Assembly (NCBI GenBank): GCA_025345505.1
Contig: JANVCC010000018.1
Location: forward strand, 11,051,178 to 11,115,177
Length of the DNA stretch: 64,000 nucleotides
Reading direction: 5' to 3'
DNA from: Todiramphus chloris collaris
Lineage: Eukaryota; Chordata; Aves; Coraciiformes; Alcedinidae
The notes below the pieces were generated by a model, which was given only the letters and a program-made list of their open reading frames with translations, was not told the DNA's origin and made no database searches. The position numbers were made by a program, and so were the translations under genes. Positions 1 through 13,337 of this stretch are shown here, one piece after another. The first letter of the stretch is position 1; every line of letters starts with the position of its first letter.

Positions 1-3000
1 TGATCTGGAAGACACATCGACTGGAGAATATACTCCCTGTGAATGAGCAGGCAGCAGCCCCTGTTACCCTCTCCTGGGAAAAAAGGGATCTGCCAACACT
101 GTGGCTGCACTGCTTTGAAACATAGCACACTTCTCATATAGCTTCCTCAGCACCCTGAAGAAATTGCTCGACTTCAAGCGCATTTGAACAGGTTTTCTTC
201 ACTGTCATGAAATAAAACCTGCCTGCCAGCTCATGAAGAATGCATTGCTTGGTAAATAAAAGCCTACCATCAATTACAGATCCTATCACCACTGTTTCAT
301 TCTGTTCTACTTGCTTTAGAAACTCAAAGGATTGCATGCAGCTGCAATTATTTCTCTGCAAAATCAATCACAAAATTTATTTTAGTCTTACTTTGCTCCC
401 TGGCATATTAATTAAGATGTCATTGAGAAGATCTTTAGTGACTTTTTTTGGGTTGATACTGGCATGAGTTCATTTTTAGTTTTATTAAGACTGGGTGATG
501 ATAATCTTGATATAATTGTCACTTATCTGGGAAGCTTCTGCCACTGTGTTAATACTTGTCACTCTGAATGCACAAAAAGGTCCAGTTTGAATTAACTTGG
601 TTTCTGTATGTCCAATAAGAGATCTCAGAACTTTTTTTCTTGACTTACATCCTTTTATTTTCTACATGCTATTCACCTCATAAAATTTCAGTAACATTAC
701 TTTTTAAAATAAGAAATAGATTCCTTTTAAGGGTGCAAAATTGCTTGAGACAAAATACGCATTAACACTAGCCTATGTTTCATTTCTAGGTTCCAGTTCT
801 GCTCCGGAAAGCTAACTTCTGCTCAGCTTTACTTTCCACTGCCACAACCACACAGGATGAACTCTGTAAAGCTATGCCTCTTGGGAAATATGAATGGGTA
901 AATGGTGTACAGGAAGTCAAGTGAACACCTCTTGTGCTCATGGAACTGTGCTAAATTCCAGCCTGAGCTCTCTCATTATGTTGGAGTGGTCTTTTCTTTC
1001 TGTAGTTGTGACAACACACTAGAGAGTAGGGAGAGGTACTGAAAGATAAAAAAGCAGAGATAAAAACAGTCTATAACAGCGATGATAAATTTTATTAAAA
1101 TTGGATAATTTTCAAATAGAAAGAGAAAAGTCAGGTTTTCTCAATGAGAGACTATAGCTGGTCTTAAAAAGCTCTTCATGCTTCTCTGCCACCTGCATCC
1201 CATAAGGTACCTTCCCCTTCCAAGTCTTGCTTGCATTATGTCACCACAAAGTTTTCCTGTTTATTTCTGGATTCAGGTAAAATATTTTTTCTTACATAGA
1301 TTTGGCTTAGTTTATCTCAAGCATTTACCAGTATCTTCTAGTGCTCCAGGTTTCCTGCTTGCTCTAATTCTTTCTCTGCACCACAGGAGCACCCTTACCT
1401 TCTCTTTCTCCTAGTTTTCCACATGGAAGACACAATCTATACCTTCCTCTTGCAAGGTCTGCATGGCATAGTGAAACAGACAGAATAAAATGTCTCCTTG
1501 CTGCCTGGGCAACTCTGCAGCAAAACCAGATGCCAAACATCATTTGCCATATGGTGAACAAATAAATTTAAAAAGTATTCCAGGCACAACCATTGTGAAC
1601 CACTCCTATAACAACCCAGGATACATTTTGAGGAGGAAATTTTACTAGGGATCACAGTCAGAACTCTGTTCTTTCTTACACTCCTCTATGGAGGATGCAC
1701 ATGAGGGGAGGAAAGAGCGCAAATAAATATAACTCCCTCTGGTCTACAGGCTTGCAGAGCTTCACATTGTACCACTGTACAATGAATATCTATGACATTT
1801 TTCTTTTCTTTTCCTGTTATTTCAACACTTGCACATTGAAGTAGCCTGTAGTTTAATGTCTAAATCACAACTGAACCCGTAATTTTGTGATTCTGTGCAA
1901 AAAGCCACCAATAATCATCTGATAGAACTACTAGCAGAGTTTAATACTTACTTTAGTTCTTACACTCCACAAAACTTCCCTCACAGATGACTTCAGAATT
2001 GGCCACACTACGGAATGGATTCCAGTGTGATGGAATACATTGGTAAAAGTAAAAAGTGCTGTAGCAGAACATCAGTGATAAGGAAGGCCATTTCTTAACC
2101 TTCTACCTTGACTAGGTGTAAGACAAGGATTCCAGCCTCAGTCCATCAGAAAGAAAATTTTCTGGTTCCTCTTAAAAAAATACACTTTGATAACATATTA
2201 ATTAATTTGAAATCTACTAATTTCAACCACAGTGTCTTTGCTTTCACATGCTTTGTGAAAGATCTGCATATTCCATATTTTCTCTACCAAATGGTGGATT
2301 CACTGTGCATATGCAATAAGACAGGTTTGCAGAACTGTTATGACTTTCACATATGCTATGGGCTTAAAGTATGTGTAAGATAGAACTCCAGTGCAAGTCT
2401 TGTGCATCCAGTGTCCTCAATAAGTAGATTTACAGTGAATGTTTGGCATTCAACTAATGTAGAGAAAATGTGGTGTACGGAAGTGACAGATTTTCTTCCC
2501 ACAGCCAGATTGATACATTCTTCTCATCTTTGTATAGGGCGCATTAGGGAAAGGACATCAAGGGGGAAGGTGGCATAAAAGAGATGCTGCTGTTCTTAAG
2601 GCATCTCCTTTGAGCTGTATTTAACAGCCATTTCTGTGTTGCATCGAGAAAGAAGGTTGCCAGGCCAGGACAAGAGATCACATGTCCTGCTTCAGTGGAT
2701 TGTGTGCAGGTGTTGGACCACAGGCTCAGACTTTCTATCCTAAACTATCAGACAAAAAAGTCACCTAAAGCCATTGGCACATCTTTCTTTTTTTTTTTTT
2801 CTTCTATTTTTGGATAAAACTTGATGGAAATGCTTCAATAGGAACAGTGCCAGATGCAGTAACAGAAGCAGTGATAATGGCCCATTTTTTTTCTCTTGAG
2901 AAAATTTCCAATTATTCAAAAGGAAGTGAAAACGAACCTCATGGCAGTAATAACTGATATGTGCTACCATACCAACAACAACCCTGACAAGCATCATTCT

Positions 3001-3512
3001 ACATTACATTCAGTAAAATTCCAACCTACAGCAGCTTTCTCTTTTGATAGAAAAAAGCCATATAAATGACAACAGAAGTCAGAAGAAAACAGGGTAAGAT
3101 GGTTAGATTTCTAGGAGTTCCCCAGTATTCCATCAAACTGATATGAATACCACTAGCTGTATTATTCTGCAGATTCACTGCTACAACTTGCATATTGCTA
3201 TTTGCCAATGCAAACTCAGAGAAGTTTGAGTTCTCAGTTTAAGACATTGGTACCTTATCACCATTCTTCTCTTCCAGACTGATTTCTAATTTTCATTGCC
3301 GTGAAATGAATACAACCATTTTTCTCAGGGGCATTCACATCAAGGAAAATGCTTTATGCTAACCATGCTGCTCACCTCCTCTTTCAGTCAAAAGTTGTCC
3401 TAAATGACCATATTCAAATCCTTTTAAATTATTCTTTCCAGAGTAGTTCTTGGTCCTTTAAAATAAACAGTTTTACAGATGATCAATTATAAATAAACAT
3501 CTTTTTTGTCTA
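1..3512. other. AT-rich sequence, no recognised gene or repeat
   Basis: No exon, RNA gene or mobile element could be recognised on either strand. Open frames here are at most about 90 codons, lack family signatures and have no codon-like pattern, so they look like chance. There is a T-run near 2788-2800 and ordinary A/T-rich low complexity elsewhere. Very old repeats beyond recognition by eye cannot be excluded. Confidence 0.6.
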
Positions 3513-3582
3513 TGTCATGGTTTAAACCTGAACAACATCTGACTGCTCACTCACCCCACCTTTCCCCCTGAGGGATGGGAAG
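3513..3582 (-). mobile_element. Short remnant of an ERVL-like LTR end
   Basis: The stretch opens with tgtcatggtttaaacctg and runs on through a 'ctgctcactcacccc' segment to a C-rich piece with 'gggatggg'. The solo LTR at 62476 starts the same way (tgtcatagtttaacccc, then 'cactcc...ggtgggg'), so this is read as the 3' end of a related LTR lying on the minus strand. Only about 70 bp remain, and divergence is high. Family assignment is inference from that resemblance. Confidence 0.45.
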
Positions 3583-3663
3583 GATGAGGCTCTGGCAGGA
3601 TGTTTGAACTCAATGAACCTCAGAGGTCCCTTCTGACCCCTAACATCCTGTGATTCTGTGAAT
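3583..3663 (+). mobile_element. CR1 LINE 3'-end fragment
   Basis: The stretch ends with a 'gaactcaatga ... cagaggtcccttc ... ctaacatcctgtgattctgtg' arrangement. This matches the 3' untranslated end and terminal octamer repeats of bird CR1 elements in sense orientation; compare the end of the copy at 11778-12363. Only the last 60-80 bp are present, as expected for the strong 5' truncation usual in CR1. It abuts the LTR scrap on its left without an obvious target duplication, so the order of insertion is unclear. Confidence 0.65.
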
Positions 3664-6359
3664 TGAACATTGAGCTATGCTATTTTTAAGTATTTTTTTT
3701 AACTGAGTTATAAAGAGACATCTGCAACTCCAGCATCTGTGTCTATGTCTCAGTGCAGATTTGCATGCAGGACTACTTCATGGGACAGAGTGTGGTGTAT
3801 TCTGTCTGTGGATTATGATTGTGTGGGAGTCACGGTGCTTTGCACTGGTTTTTAGAAAAGAAATTGAGTTCCCTAGGCTTTCAGTCCTTTTGTGTCAAGC
3901 TTGTTATTCAAAGTTTGCAGCAATCTAGCAGGTTTTCCATCAAGAAAATGGCTTTGACTATCTTCTAAAAGCCTAACAAAATATTAGAAGGTTAATATTT
4001 TTGGTTTTGTTTGAAATTATTTGACATTTTTGTGAGAGTAGTTGTGTGTACATGTACTTTTTTTTTCCTTTAGGGCTCAATAGTACACTATTTGACAGGA
4101 GGAATGTGAGCTGTTGCTTAGTTACAATTGGTCGATTATGATACAGGATCATTTCTGTTCCATAGTTGGATATATGTCCTCTCACTGAATCTAATATGAA
4201 CGTGAATCCACCTTTTAGTGAGATACGGTGTCAAAAGCCCCACTTGGGATCAGAAAGGAATGAAAGGGAAAGCAAATTAACTCATCCTTTTCTGGGTCTA
4301 GTAAAATTTAGCCTCAGAATATTTTGTACAAGGTACAGAAACGATTCAATATTTAGGGTGTCTTTTATTTAAAGCATTGAAAAAATTAATTTCAAAAGGG
4401 GTTGAAAATATGAAGGACCAGATCCATCCTGCTTAATTCTCTATCAGTGGGTTGCTGTAGGCACATAGGGGAATAATGATCTCTTGGTGAAATAAAAACA
4501 CAATGTCCATATAAAACATCTAATTGCTGCTTAGTTTCTATGAGTATTCAGGAAGGTAAAAAAATTATTGGTGGAGACTGATCACAGAAAGCCCAGATGC
4601 TATGAAATTCCAACAAAGAGTTATATATGACTTATTTAATTTTTAGTTTTCATCTACACCTATTCTTCAAACATAACAAAACTGCAGACCATGAAGGAGA
4701 GATTGAGGGTTCAAAACATAAGCACAGAAATATTCACTTGGTTTTCTGTCATGAGTTGAGTGAAAATGAAATTCATTTCTCTTGATTGCAGTGATCTAAA
4801 AGACATACTGTGTAATCAGGTGATCTAGCAAATCAGCAAAGAATGATAAGCCCATTCGAAGGCAATTCATCCCACTCGTAAGATGTGACCAGGACAGATG
4901 GGATGAATCATCCTCTGGTATACCCTTTTTACACCACTAACTTTAGTGGGATCCTTGATGGAAAATTGGACATTTATCTTAGCTTAAATTACATGAAGTG
5001 AATTCTACACTAGTTTACTAAACAATCGTGGTGCAGAATTGTATTTTCAAGCTGTGTATGTAAAAATAAATTAAAGAAATTATGTTGTGATATAAAAAGT
5101 TTGCAAATCTGGCAATCTATGTCTATAGTGCTGCAGGAGTTACAGTTGACAGTCTAAGATGAGGGAAATAAGACTTTTTTTCTCAGTTTCTATAATTTTC
5201 CCTGGGAAATAGAGCCCATCATAAAAGCTTTCCCAGAGATATTAGTAAGAAATATGAGAGTTAGAAATCTTTCCCATTTAAGCTTCTTCATTTCCTTAGT
5301 AAGATCAGAAAGATTTTAAAGTGGATGTACTAACAGCAAATCTTATTTGTCCATTTTTTGGATAGGAAAGGCTATGTGTAACTCTGGATATTAGGAGGGA
5401 TCACACTATCTCTAGCAGTGTGGATATAATAATTATAAATAATTTAATAATTTTTAGTTCAGGCATGACTGTATTAATGCCATGAAATTATCTAAGTTGA
5501 AACTGCAGAAGGGAAATGAATAGTATTACCTGTACATTCAAAGAAGAAATTAAGTAAATTGGGATTAAGCACACATCTACATAGGAAAGATGGTGAAATT
5601 TTATTACATGGGAAATAACACTCATAATCCATTTATATTTATACTTTATTTTCAAGTCTGTTACTCTGAAGATATTATACAAGAACAGTAGAACTGAGTA
5701 GCAACTAGTAGCGATTTTCTCATAGAGCCACAATAAAAGAAATTCAGAAAACTTGAAGAAAGCACATCTTAAAGCAGAGACTGATTCAATGGTCCTAGTT
5801 TAGTTGAAAGTTTTCACTGTTGCTACTTGTGCTATGTTGGTTGATGAATAAAACAGCCTTATCTTCATCTCACTCTATGAATACTAACTTCATAAAAAAT
5901 ATTTTAAAACCTCTCATTAAGAGATATTTTACAAAATAGTATGTGCATCTTTTTCCCTCATGTTATAAGACCAATCCTATTTTCATGAAATGAAGGTATT
6001 TTTCGAGAATGATAACAATAAAACTAAAGAAAAGATGTCAGGGCCCTACAAAGATTGGCATTTTGTGTTAAACCATGTGAGAGAAGAGACTAGCAGGAGA
6101 ATAGATGCAGACTGTGGCATTTCCAAGTACTGACACACGCAAAATATCCCTTCTGCTCAGTTAATCATATTTTGCTAGATGAATGTATTATTCTTCCAAG
6201 GAAAGAATGCAAATAACAGATGCCAAGGAGAAGGCTGAAATGCTTACTAAGATATTTTTTTGTGCTTTTTTTTCTCAGCTTAAAATACTGGCAGAACACT
6301 GTGGAACAATTCCTTAGAAAGATAAAAAGAAAAGGGTGTGGTCATGATAAAAGAAAGTG
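3664..6359. other. AT-rich sequence, no recognised gene or repeat
   Basis: Nothing with protein or RNA family signatures was found. Open frames are under 85 codons and scattered. Runs of T (4060-4069) and generally A/T-rich sequence are present. Confidence 0.6.
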
Positions 6360-7980
6360 AATCATAGAATAATCATAGACTGTTGTAGGTTGGAAGGAAC
6401 CTCTAGAGATCATCGAGTCCAATCCGTCTGCCAAAGCAGGATCACCTAGGGCAGGTTGCACAGGAATGCATCCAGGCAGGTCTTGAAAGTCTCCAGAGGA
6501 GACTCCACATCCCCTCTGGGCATCCTATTCCAGGTTCTGTCACCCTCACAGTAAAATTTCTCCCCATGTTGAGGTGGAACTTCTTATATTCCAGTTTATA
6601 CCATTATTCTTTTTCCTATTACTGGGCACCAAAAATAGACTGGCCCCTTCCACTTGACACCCACCCCTCACATATTTCTAGACATTAATAAGATCCCCTA
6701 TTAGCCTTCTCTTCTCAAGACTAAACAGCCACAGTTCTCTCAGCCTTTCTTCGTTGGAGAGATGTTCCAGTCCCTTAATCATCCTCATAGCTCTTCATTG
6801 GACTCTATTCAGTAGATCCCTGTCCCTCTGGAAATGGGGAGACCAGAACTGGACACAATACTCCAGATGTGGTCTCACTAGTGCAGAGTAGAGGGGGAGA
6901 AGAATCTCCTGAGATCTGCTGGATTCAGTATTCTTAATGAACCTCGGGATACCATTGGCCCTGTTGGCCACAAGGGCACATTGCTGTACCATGGATAACT
7001 TACTATCCACTAGGATCTCAAGGTCTTTCTCCATGAAGCTGCTTTCCAGCAGAACGACACCTAATCTGTACTGGTGACTGCTGATATTCCTCCCCAGATG
7101 TAGGACTCTACACTTGTCCTTATTGACCTTCCTGAGGTTCACCTTTGCCCAACCCTCTAGACCATCTAGATCTCACTGGATAGCAACACAGCCTTCTGGT
7201 GTGTCAGGTATTCCTCCCAGTTGTGTATCATCAGTGAACTTGCTGAGGGTACACTCCATCCCCTCATCCAGGTTGTTGATGAAGACATTGAACAAAACTG
7301 GACCTAGTACTGATTCCAGGGGAACATCACTGGCCACAGGCCTCCAGCTTAACTCTGTGGCACTGTTCACTACCCTTTGAACTCTGTTGTTGAGCCAGTT
7401 TTCAATCCACCTCACAGTCCATCTACCCCACATTTCTTTAGTTTTCCTACAAGGATGTTATGGGAGACAGTATCAAACGCCTTACTGAGGTCAAGGAATG
7501 TGACATCCACTGTTCTTCCTTCATCTATCCATTTGGTCATGCCTTCATAGAAGGATATCAGAGGAGTCAAACAAGATTTCCCCTTAGTAAATCCATGATA
7601 ACCTTCTTTTGTTTCACGTGGTTAAAGATGATCTCCAGAATGAGATGCTCCATTACCTTTCCAGAGACTGAGGTGAGGCTATAGTTTCCTGGGTCTTCCT
7701 TCTTGCCTTTTTGAAGACTGGAGTGACACTGACTTTCTTCCATGATTTTTCAAAAATGATGGAGAGCAGCTCAGAAACAGCATCAGCCAGCTCCCTCAGC
7801 ACATATGGGTGCACCCTATGGGTGTGTGTGCTTTCAGTTTACCCAAGTGATCTCTAACCCAGTCCTCATTGACCAGTGGAGTGACTTCCTCACTCCAGTT
7901 TTGCTCCCTTACTTCAAGTGACTGGGATTCCTGAAAGATGGTCTTAGGAGTAAAGACTGAGGCAAAGCATAGGTGTAAAT
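6360..7980 (-). mobile_element. CR1 LINE, 5'-truncated, about 1.6 kb
   Basis: A non-LTR retrotransposon of the chicken-repeat-1 class, read on the minus strand. Its 3' tail is at 6360-6385 (complement of the attctatgat-type repeats), followed leftward-to-rightward by the 3' UTR, the C-terminal part of ORF2 and the reverse-transcriptase core. The homology fades near 7970-7990, inside the N-terminal side of the RT domain, so endonuclease and ORF1 are missing. Recognisable translated pieces include [12 protein letters not shown] and VLGPVLFN. Several in-frame stops make it non-functional. The right-hand (5') boundary is approximate. Confidence 0.93.
6795..7433 (-). pseudogene. CR1 ORF2 reverse transcriptase remnant
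   Basis: This is the best-preserved part of the ORF2 polyprotein in this copy. Reading from 7433 down, the first 86 codons contain WIENWLNNRVQRVV, then VLGPVLFN, then the catalytic block at 7224-7238, which reads FTDDT where active CR1 enzymes have FADDT. An in-frame TGA at 7173-7175 follows the AIQ motif. The same frame continues without a shift for ten codons into a second open stretch (7142-6795) with [16 protein letters not shown], and ends at another TGA where the copy at 23.7 kb has an arginine codon. Known role of the family: target-primed reverse transcription. This copy cannot encode a working enzyme. Confidence 0.88.
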
Positions 7981-10900
7981 GCATCAGTATGAACAACATC
8001 AGATGAAGTATACTGTGTATCTATGATGAATGACTTTATTTCTCCTAAAATTCCATGTCAAGTGACTGTAATGCAAGAAGGAACTGTCTGAAGTAGTTCA
8101 TTCATTGTCCAGCATTTTCAGAAATGGGGAAAGATATTCAGTAGAATATTCAGTACTTATTTTTAAGAAAAAGAATATAGAACTAGTGGTAGTGTTGGAG
8201 TTCTATTGGTTCCCTAGGACTAACAGATTTCATGTAATTAGGCCCAGGATAATTATAAGACAGTAAATTTAAATGCAATCCCTTCTAATAGAGTAGATAG
8301 GTTTTGTGCATATCAAGGACATAAGGAATTAGTAATATGAAGTGAGCATTTGCAATTACTATTACTCAAAGACAAGGTAAAACATGGCTGTTTCCATTAT
8401 TATGCATGAAAAAAATATCGCTCTTTCCATTTTTATGCATGAGAAATTCCTCAGAAAAGGCTAGGAAGTGTGAGTACACAAAGAGCATAGGACTGATCTT
8501 TGTGAATTTGTTTCCATGTGAAAACTAAGGAAGATTGGATGCTAAAGTGGACCACAATCCAGAGTATCATATTATCGTGGTTCATATTTAACATGGCAAA
8601 TTCTTTTGAGCCTAGTCTTTTAAAAGTCAGTGGGATTTCCTCACATTTTTCATTGTCAATATTGGTAACAATTGTGTGAACTGATATGAAGTCAAAAGAG
8701 ACAATAAATAGTCATCAAATTACAATCCTGTAAACCTCAATGTGTCATAGAAATGATAGAACATGAGATTAAATCAAGGCAAAGTGTATTACACAAAGAT
8801 AGCTCTACTCAGATGCTTTTCATATCAGCCTCATTTCTACATATGTATACCCAGATTTCATTCTTATTCATAATTTTGGGCTGATATATTTTTTCTAAGT
8901 CTGAGTAATTTTGTAAAAATTTACAAGCATTTTGTGAAAAAAAAACTTTATGGCATAGATATGGAAAATGCCCAAGTGTGGAGAAGAAAACTATGCTTCC
9001 ACAGTCGATTAAGTTTTCCTCAAAAAATTAATGATTTTAACATTCATCAATAATCAACATTCTGAAAAATCTACAACTTCCCACATTTTCCTGAGCTTTT
9101 CTTTTTAGATCTAGAATATAAAATCAGACATGCTTCTCAGAAGGAATCCAGATAATTGTGCATCTCTGTGGACATTTCAGTTGCTCAGATTACCATCTGA
9201 ACTATTTAACTGTTTACTGATGGTATTTGCTACCTCAATTGCTATTGAACAGTATATATACAGACTGTACTTAAATATCAGCAAAGCACAGCGGGATGGA
9301 TATGCTGCAGAACCATTGTTAGTTTGACAGCTTGAGAATACTGTTATGATGCTGCTCAGGATACTTGTCCGGCCAGCTGTATTAGCTTGTAGAAGGATTG
9401 TAACAGCAGTGTGATGTGGGTGATTTCAGAGACTGCTGAGTTATAAGGTCCTGACCTCCCACTTGCTTCTGAAAACTCTGCCTACGGCATCCAGCAAGTT
9501 TTGTTTCTCCCACTCGTTGTTAGGATCCATCACCATTAATCAGTCACTGATGTGTATACACAAACAAAATCATAAAGGACAGGCAGCTCACAAGAACAGC
9601 TTCTTGGGAAACCTTGTATCTCGGTGGACCCCTTGAATACAACCATGGAATGACTGTTCTAATTAGTCAGTGCTTTCATTGCTAGTGCTGAAATTCAGTT
9701 CTACAGCATGTAAAAGAGAGAAGAGGAATGTACATCTGTGGTTGATATTTGATGAACAAATAGATGCAATCAAGCATACAGGGCCTTTATGCTTTCACAT
9801 TTTTCACTAGAGCATTTCCTTTAGCAGAGTTTAATATAAACTCTTAATACTACTGCTTAATGCTGCTCTTCAATTACAGTGTTGGAATGTTAGCTCAATT
9901 CCATATATTGACCCTTCCTCACAACATTTTTGCACATTATAATATCAAATTCTTGATGAACTATTGAAGAAGAAACGTAGTCAAAATGCCTCCACAGTGA
10001 AGTAATTGGCACTTACTATCCTTGTAAAGGTAGAAATTTAAAAATAACCTTGATTACTCTTACCCCATTATCTCTGTTGAATGAGAGACAAAATGAGAGG
10101 GATTCCTTGACATCCCTTTTGGAATAACTTTTACTATTTTGACTTGACAACAAACATTTATGAAATATGACTATGACAGCTTCACTCATTCTGCTGTACA
10201 GATCAAGTATAGTCAAGATTCCCTTGATCAGTGGCTCAGAAACCTTCAAAGGATAATATATGTTCAGATTTTTGCAGAGTTCCTTTCAGATGAGTCTAAC
10301 TTTCAGGAAGAAATGGTCTCCCACTACTGTATTCCTGATCATTAGGAGGGGCAGCATAGGAACCCTATAATTTCTTCCTATGTGACACATGCACAGCCTT
10401 CCGTAAGGAAGATCTGGAGCAAACTTTTCTGAAAAAAAAAAAAAATGTAATCTGTGTTTGTGTTCTGTATCACAGTCATATTTGGTACAAAACTGACACT
10501 AATAATGGTGATACCACCCTAGTTTCAGTATACCCCCACCTGCAATTTTTAATGTAAGTACAGTACTTTGGAAACAAGAGCAAAGACACATGTAGGAGAT
10601 GTGGATGTGGTGTGATTCATGGTAGGTTTCCAATGTCAGCCTCAGTTGCTGTGGAGGGTCTGAAAGGTAATGGGAAGAGAGAAAACTTAACCACAGTACC
10701 TTTGCTTCATATATTTCCTCAGACAGTCATGTTACAAGAATGATGCAATTTTATAAGAAGTTAGATTGATTTCATTTTTTCTGGGAAGATAAACAAAGAA
10801 CTTTGTATGTGGTATCTGAACTTTCCTCGGGAGGAGGTTTGATTACATGCCTCCTTTGCTACAGATGAACTTTTGCAGAGCATTTCTGTTTATCCAACTC

Positions 10901-11777
10901 ACTTCAGTATTTATCTCTTACAGACTTAGCTCCTATGTAGCTGTGCCTGCCAAAAAAGATTAGTTACAAAATTTCAACTTCTGCAAATGTCTGCAGCAGG
11001 GGTATTATACTAAACAAAGAATACTTTACATCTTCCCTTTCATCATTTTTATTTCTTACCTATTTAAAAGAAGGTTATTTTTTTCAGATCTTTCGCTGAA
11101 CCATTGGTCTCTTCCTAACCAGATATTCTAATATGCATTTTTAATGTAATTTTTGATGTCTACTAATGTGTTTCGACAAAGTCTTCAGTGGCCATAGTGA
11201 TAATACATCACTTGATTCCTTCCCTTTACAGATGATTCTTTTTAGATGGGTTATTGTGCTGCCTCAAGAATGGTTTCTGCTGACTGATTATAGTGACATG
11301 CATCAGTGTGACAAGGGGATTTAAATTGATTAATCTGTCTATCTGTATAGCAGAACAGAACTAATTGCCTTCAGTTTGGAAATTCAAACTGCTTTTATCG
11401 CCTGTGAAAGCCACTGAAGCCAAAATATAGCTTGAGGGGGGAGGGGTGTGCAGATAGCAAATTATGGAAGTGAAATAGGAATTGAAGGTGCTCTGAAGCT
11501 TGCTATTTTAGTGGTTCTGTTTTGTAAATTATGTTGATTGACTGAGCAAGTGAAAGTAATGCAACCTTCCTCCTGAAGGTGAAACCCTGCAGTCTGTTTT
11601 CAAGCTGAGTGAAATGTGGAAGAAATAAAATGCTACCTCATAAACATCATGTCTGAAAATATATACAATCAGAAGTACTATCATAAAGAAATACAAGAAT
11701 TTAGATTTGATGGGGAAATAGAACATTTTTTTCTATTAAATTGGAAGGCACATATCTTGATCCCTGATAACCATATC
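7981..11777. other. AT-rich sequence, no recognised gene
   Basis: No coding or RNA gene is supported. A local 33-bp-period duplication lies at 8391-8442 (listed separately). 9340-9660 is less AT-rich but shows no family signature. 11165-11520 has several homeodomain-type TAAT/ATTA motifs in non-repetitive sequence and might be a conserved noncoding element, which cannot be tested here. Confidence 0.55.
8391..8442. repeat. Two-copy direct repeat, 33-bp period
   Basis: Two 19-bp blocks at 8391-8409 and 8424-8442 share the form tttccatt.ttatgcatga and differ at one position. Each carries an octamer-like ATGCAT core. Probably a small local duplication. Confidence 0.8.
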
Positions 11778-12300
11778 ATGGGCTGCATCAAAACAAGTGT
11801 AACCAGAAGGTCAAGGGAGGTGATTCTCCCCCTGTACTCTACTCTTGTGAGACCCTACCTGGAATATGGTGTTCATCTCTGGGGTGCTCAGCATAAGAAA
11901 GACACAGACTGGTCCAGAGGAGGGCTACAAAGATGATCAGAGGGCTGGAGAACTTCTGCGAAGAGAGGTTGAGAGAATTGGGGTTGTTCAGCCTGGAGAA
12001 AAGAAGTCTCTGGGAGACCTTATAGCAACCTTCCAGTACCTAAAGGGCACCTACAAGAAAGGTGGGGAGGAACTTTTTAGCAAGGCATGTAGTGATTGGA
12101 CAAGGGGTAACAGCTTTAAACTGAAAGAGAGTACATTTAGATTAGAGATAAGAAGAAGGTCTTCACTGTGACAGTGGTGAGGCACTGGAACAGGCTGCCC
12201 AGAGAGACTGTGGATGCCCCCTCCCTGGAAGTCTTCAAGGCCAGGTTGGTTAGGGCTTTAAGCAGCCTGGTCTGGTGGAAGGCATCCTTGCACATGGCAG
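11778..12300 (+). pseudogene. CR1 ORF2 C-terminal remnant
   Basis: Translation gives the ORF2 C-terminal signature in pieces. One frame to about 11936 carries EVILPLYSTLVRPYLEYG. A second (about 11930-12171) carries a segment rich in lysine and arginine. A third, from 12168, carries [21 protein letters not shown]. At least two frame changes and several stops separate these, so it is a dead fragment. The open frame at 11616-11936 is partly unique flanking DNA and is not a host gene. Confidence 0.85.
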
Positions 12301-12363
12301 CATGGTTGGAACTAGACGATCTTCAAGGTCCCTTCCAACTCAAAGTATTCTATGATTCTGTGA
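11778..12363 (+). mobile_element. CR1 LINE, plus strand, 3' part
   Basis: A sense-strand CR1 of about 0.59 kb, made of the end of ORF2, the 3' UTR and a tail ending in ttctatgattctgtgag. The 5' truncation falls at about 11778 ('atgggctgcatcaaaac'), in the ORF2 segment after the reverse-transcriptase core. The 3' UTR still shows the usual 'ggaactagacgatcttcaaggtcccttcc' arrangement. The left boundary is placed by similarity and may be off by about 10 bp. Confidence 0.92.
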
Positions 12364-13337
12364 GGTTAAATCTAAATACTGGAGTTGTATCAGCCACTGA
12401 ATGTGATCTTATGACTTTTCAGGAAATATATAATTACTGCTTTTTAAAAGTACCAAGATTTTTTGTACATGCTTGAAGATGTTCAATAAAATATTAATGC
12501 ATGGAGTAACTGTACTATGTTGGTCAGAAAATACCAAGCAATAGTATATTCCAGTAGCTGTAATAGAGTATTCTAAGGAATATGTTTAGATCTGTCAACA
12601 TCTGTGTTTACACTGCTCAAGTTTTATAAACCTGTTCGGTTTCTTCAGAACTCTCTTCTGAAGTATTTTTAATGGAGTTAGGGAGAGACATCCCCACAGA
12701 AGGACCTGTTGAATAACTTCCTATTATGAGAGTTCTTCATCTGCCTGCATTGAAGATGTGGTGCCCAGATTCTGTACAGCAAATTATGTGTTTCATTTAT
12801 TTTCATGCCTACTTGTCTGTGCCTGGTTTTCCCAGAATCCTTCTAGCTATGGCTGCCTATGTGATATCGTATATGCCATCTGCAAGGTTAGTGCATTAGT
12901 ATAGCATAATACCTACATCTTTACGGGACTATCAGACTCTTTTCTGCTTGTACCTTATATATCCATGTTATGGCTCTTCTCCGTTCTTACCTTTCTGGAG
13001 TATATCTTCTCTGCACAGCATGGGAAACCACCAAGCATTTTCATGATACAGGAAAAGAATACACTGTAGTCTTGTTTCATTCTCTGAAAATCTTTCTGTT
13101 TACACTTCTCTTGTCAGTCTGCACAGCTGTATTTTCCATTGAGGAATATCTCCTAGCCACATATGATTGCCTTAGATATGCTGGGGAATTTAAAATTGTT
13201 CTAGCTGCCTGTGATCAGTGTCTTAGATGGCTGAACATTAAGACAGTAAGGCAGTAAGATGTCATTAAATAACTTCCATTCAAAGTGAACAGTCTATATC
13301 ACCAATGAAATGAAAAGTAATTGATGACACTTATCGG
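12364..13337. other. No recognised gene or repeat
   Basis: About 1 kb between a CR1 and an LTR. The 95-codon open frame at 12970-13257 has no recognised domain and no flanking splice or promoter signal, so it is treated as chance. Confidence 0.55.
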
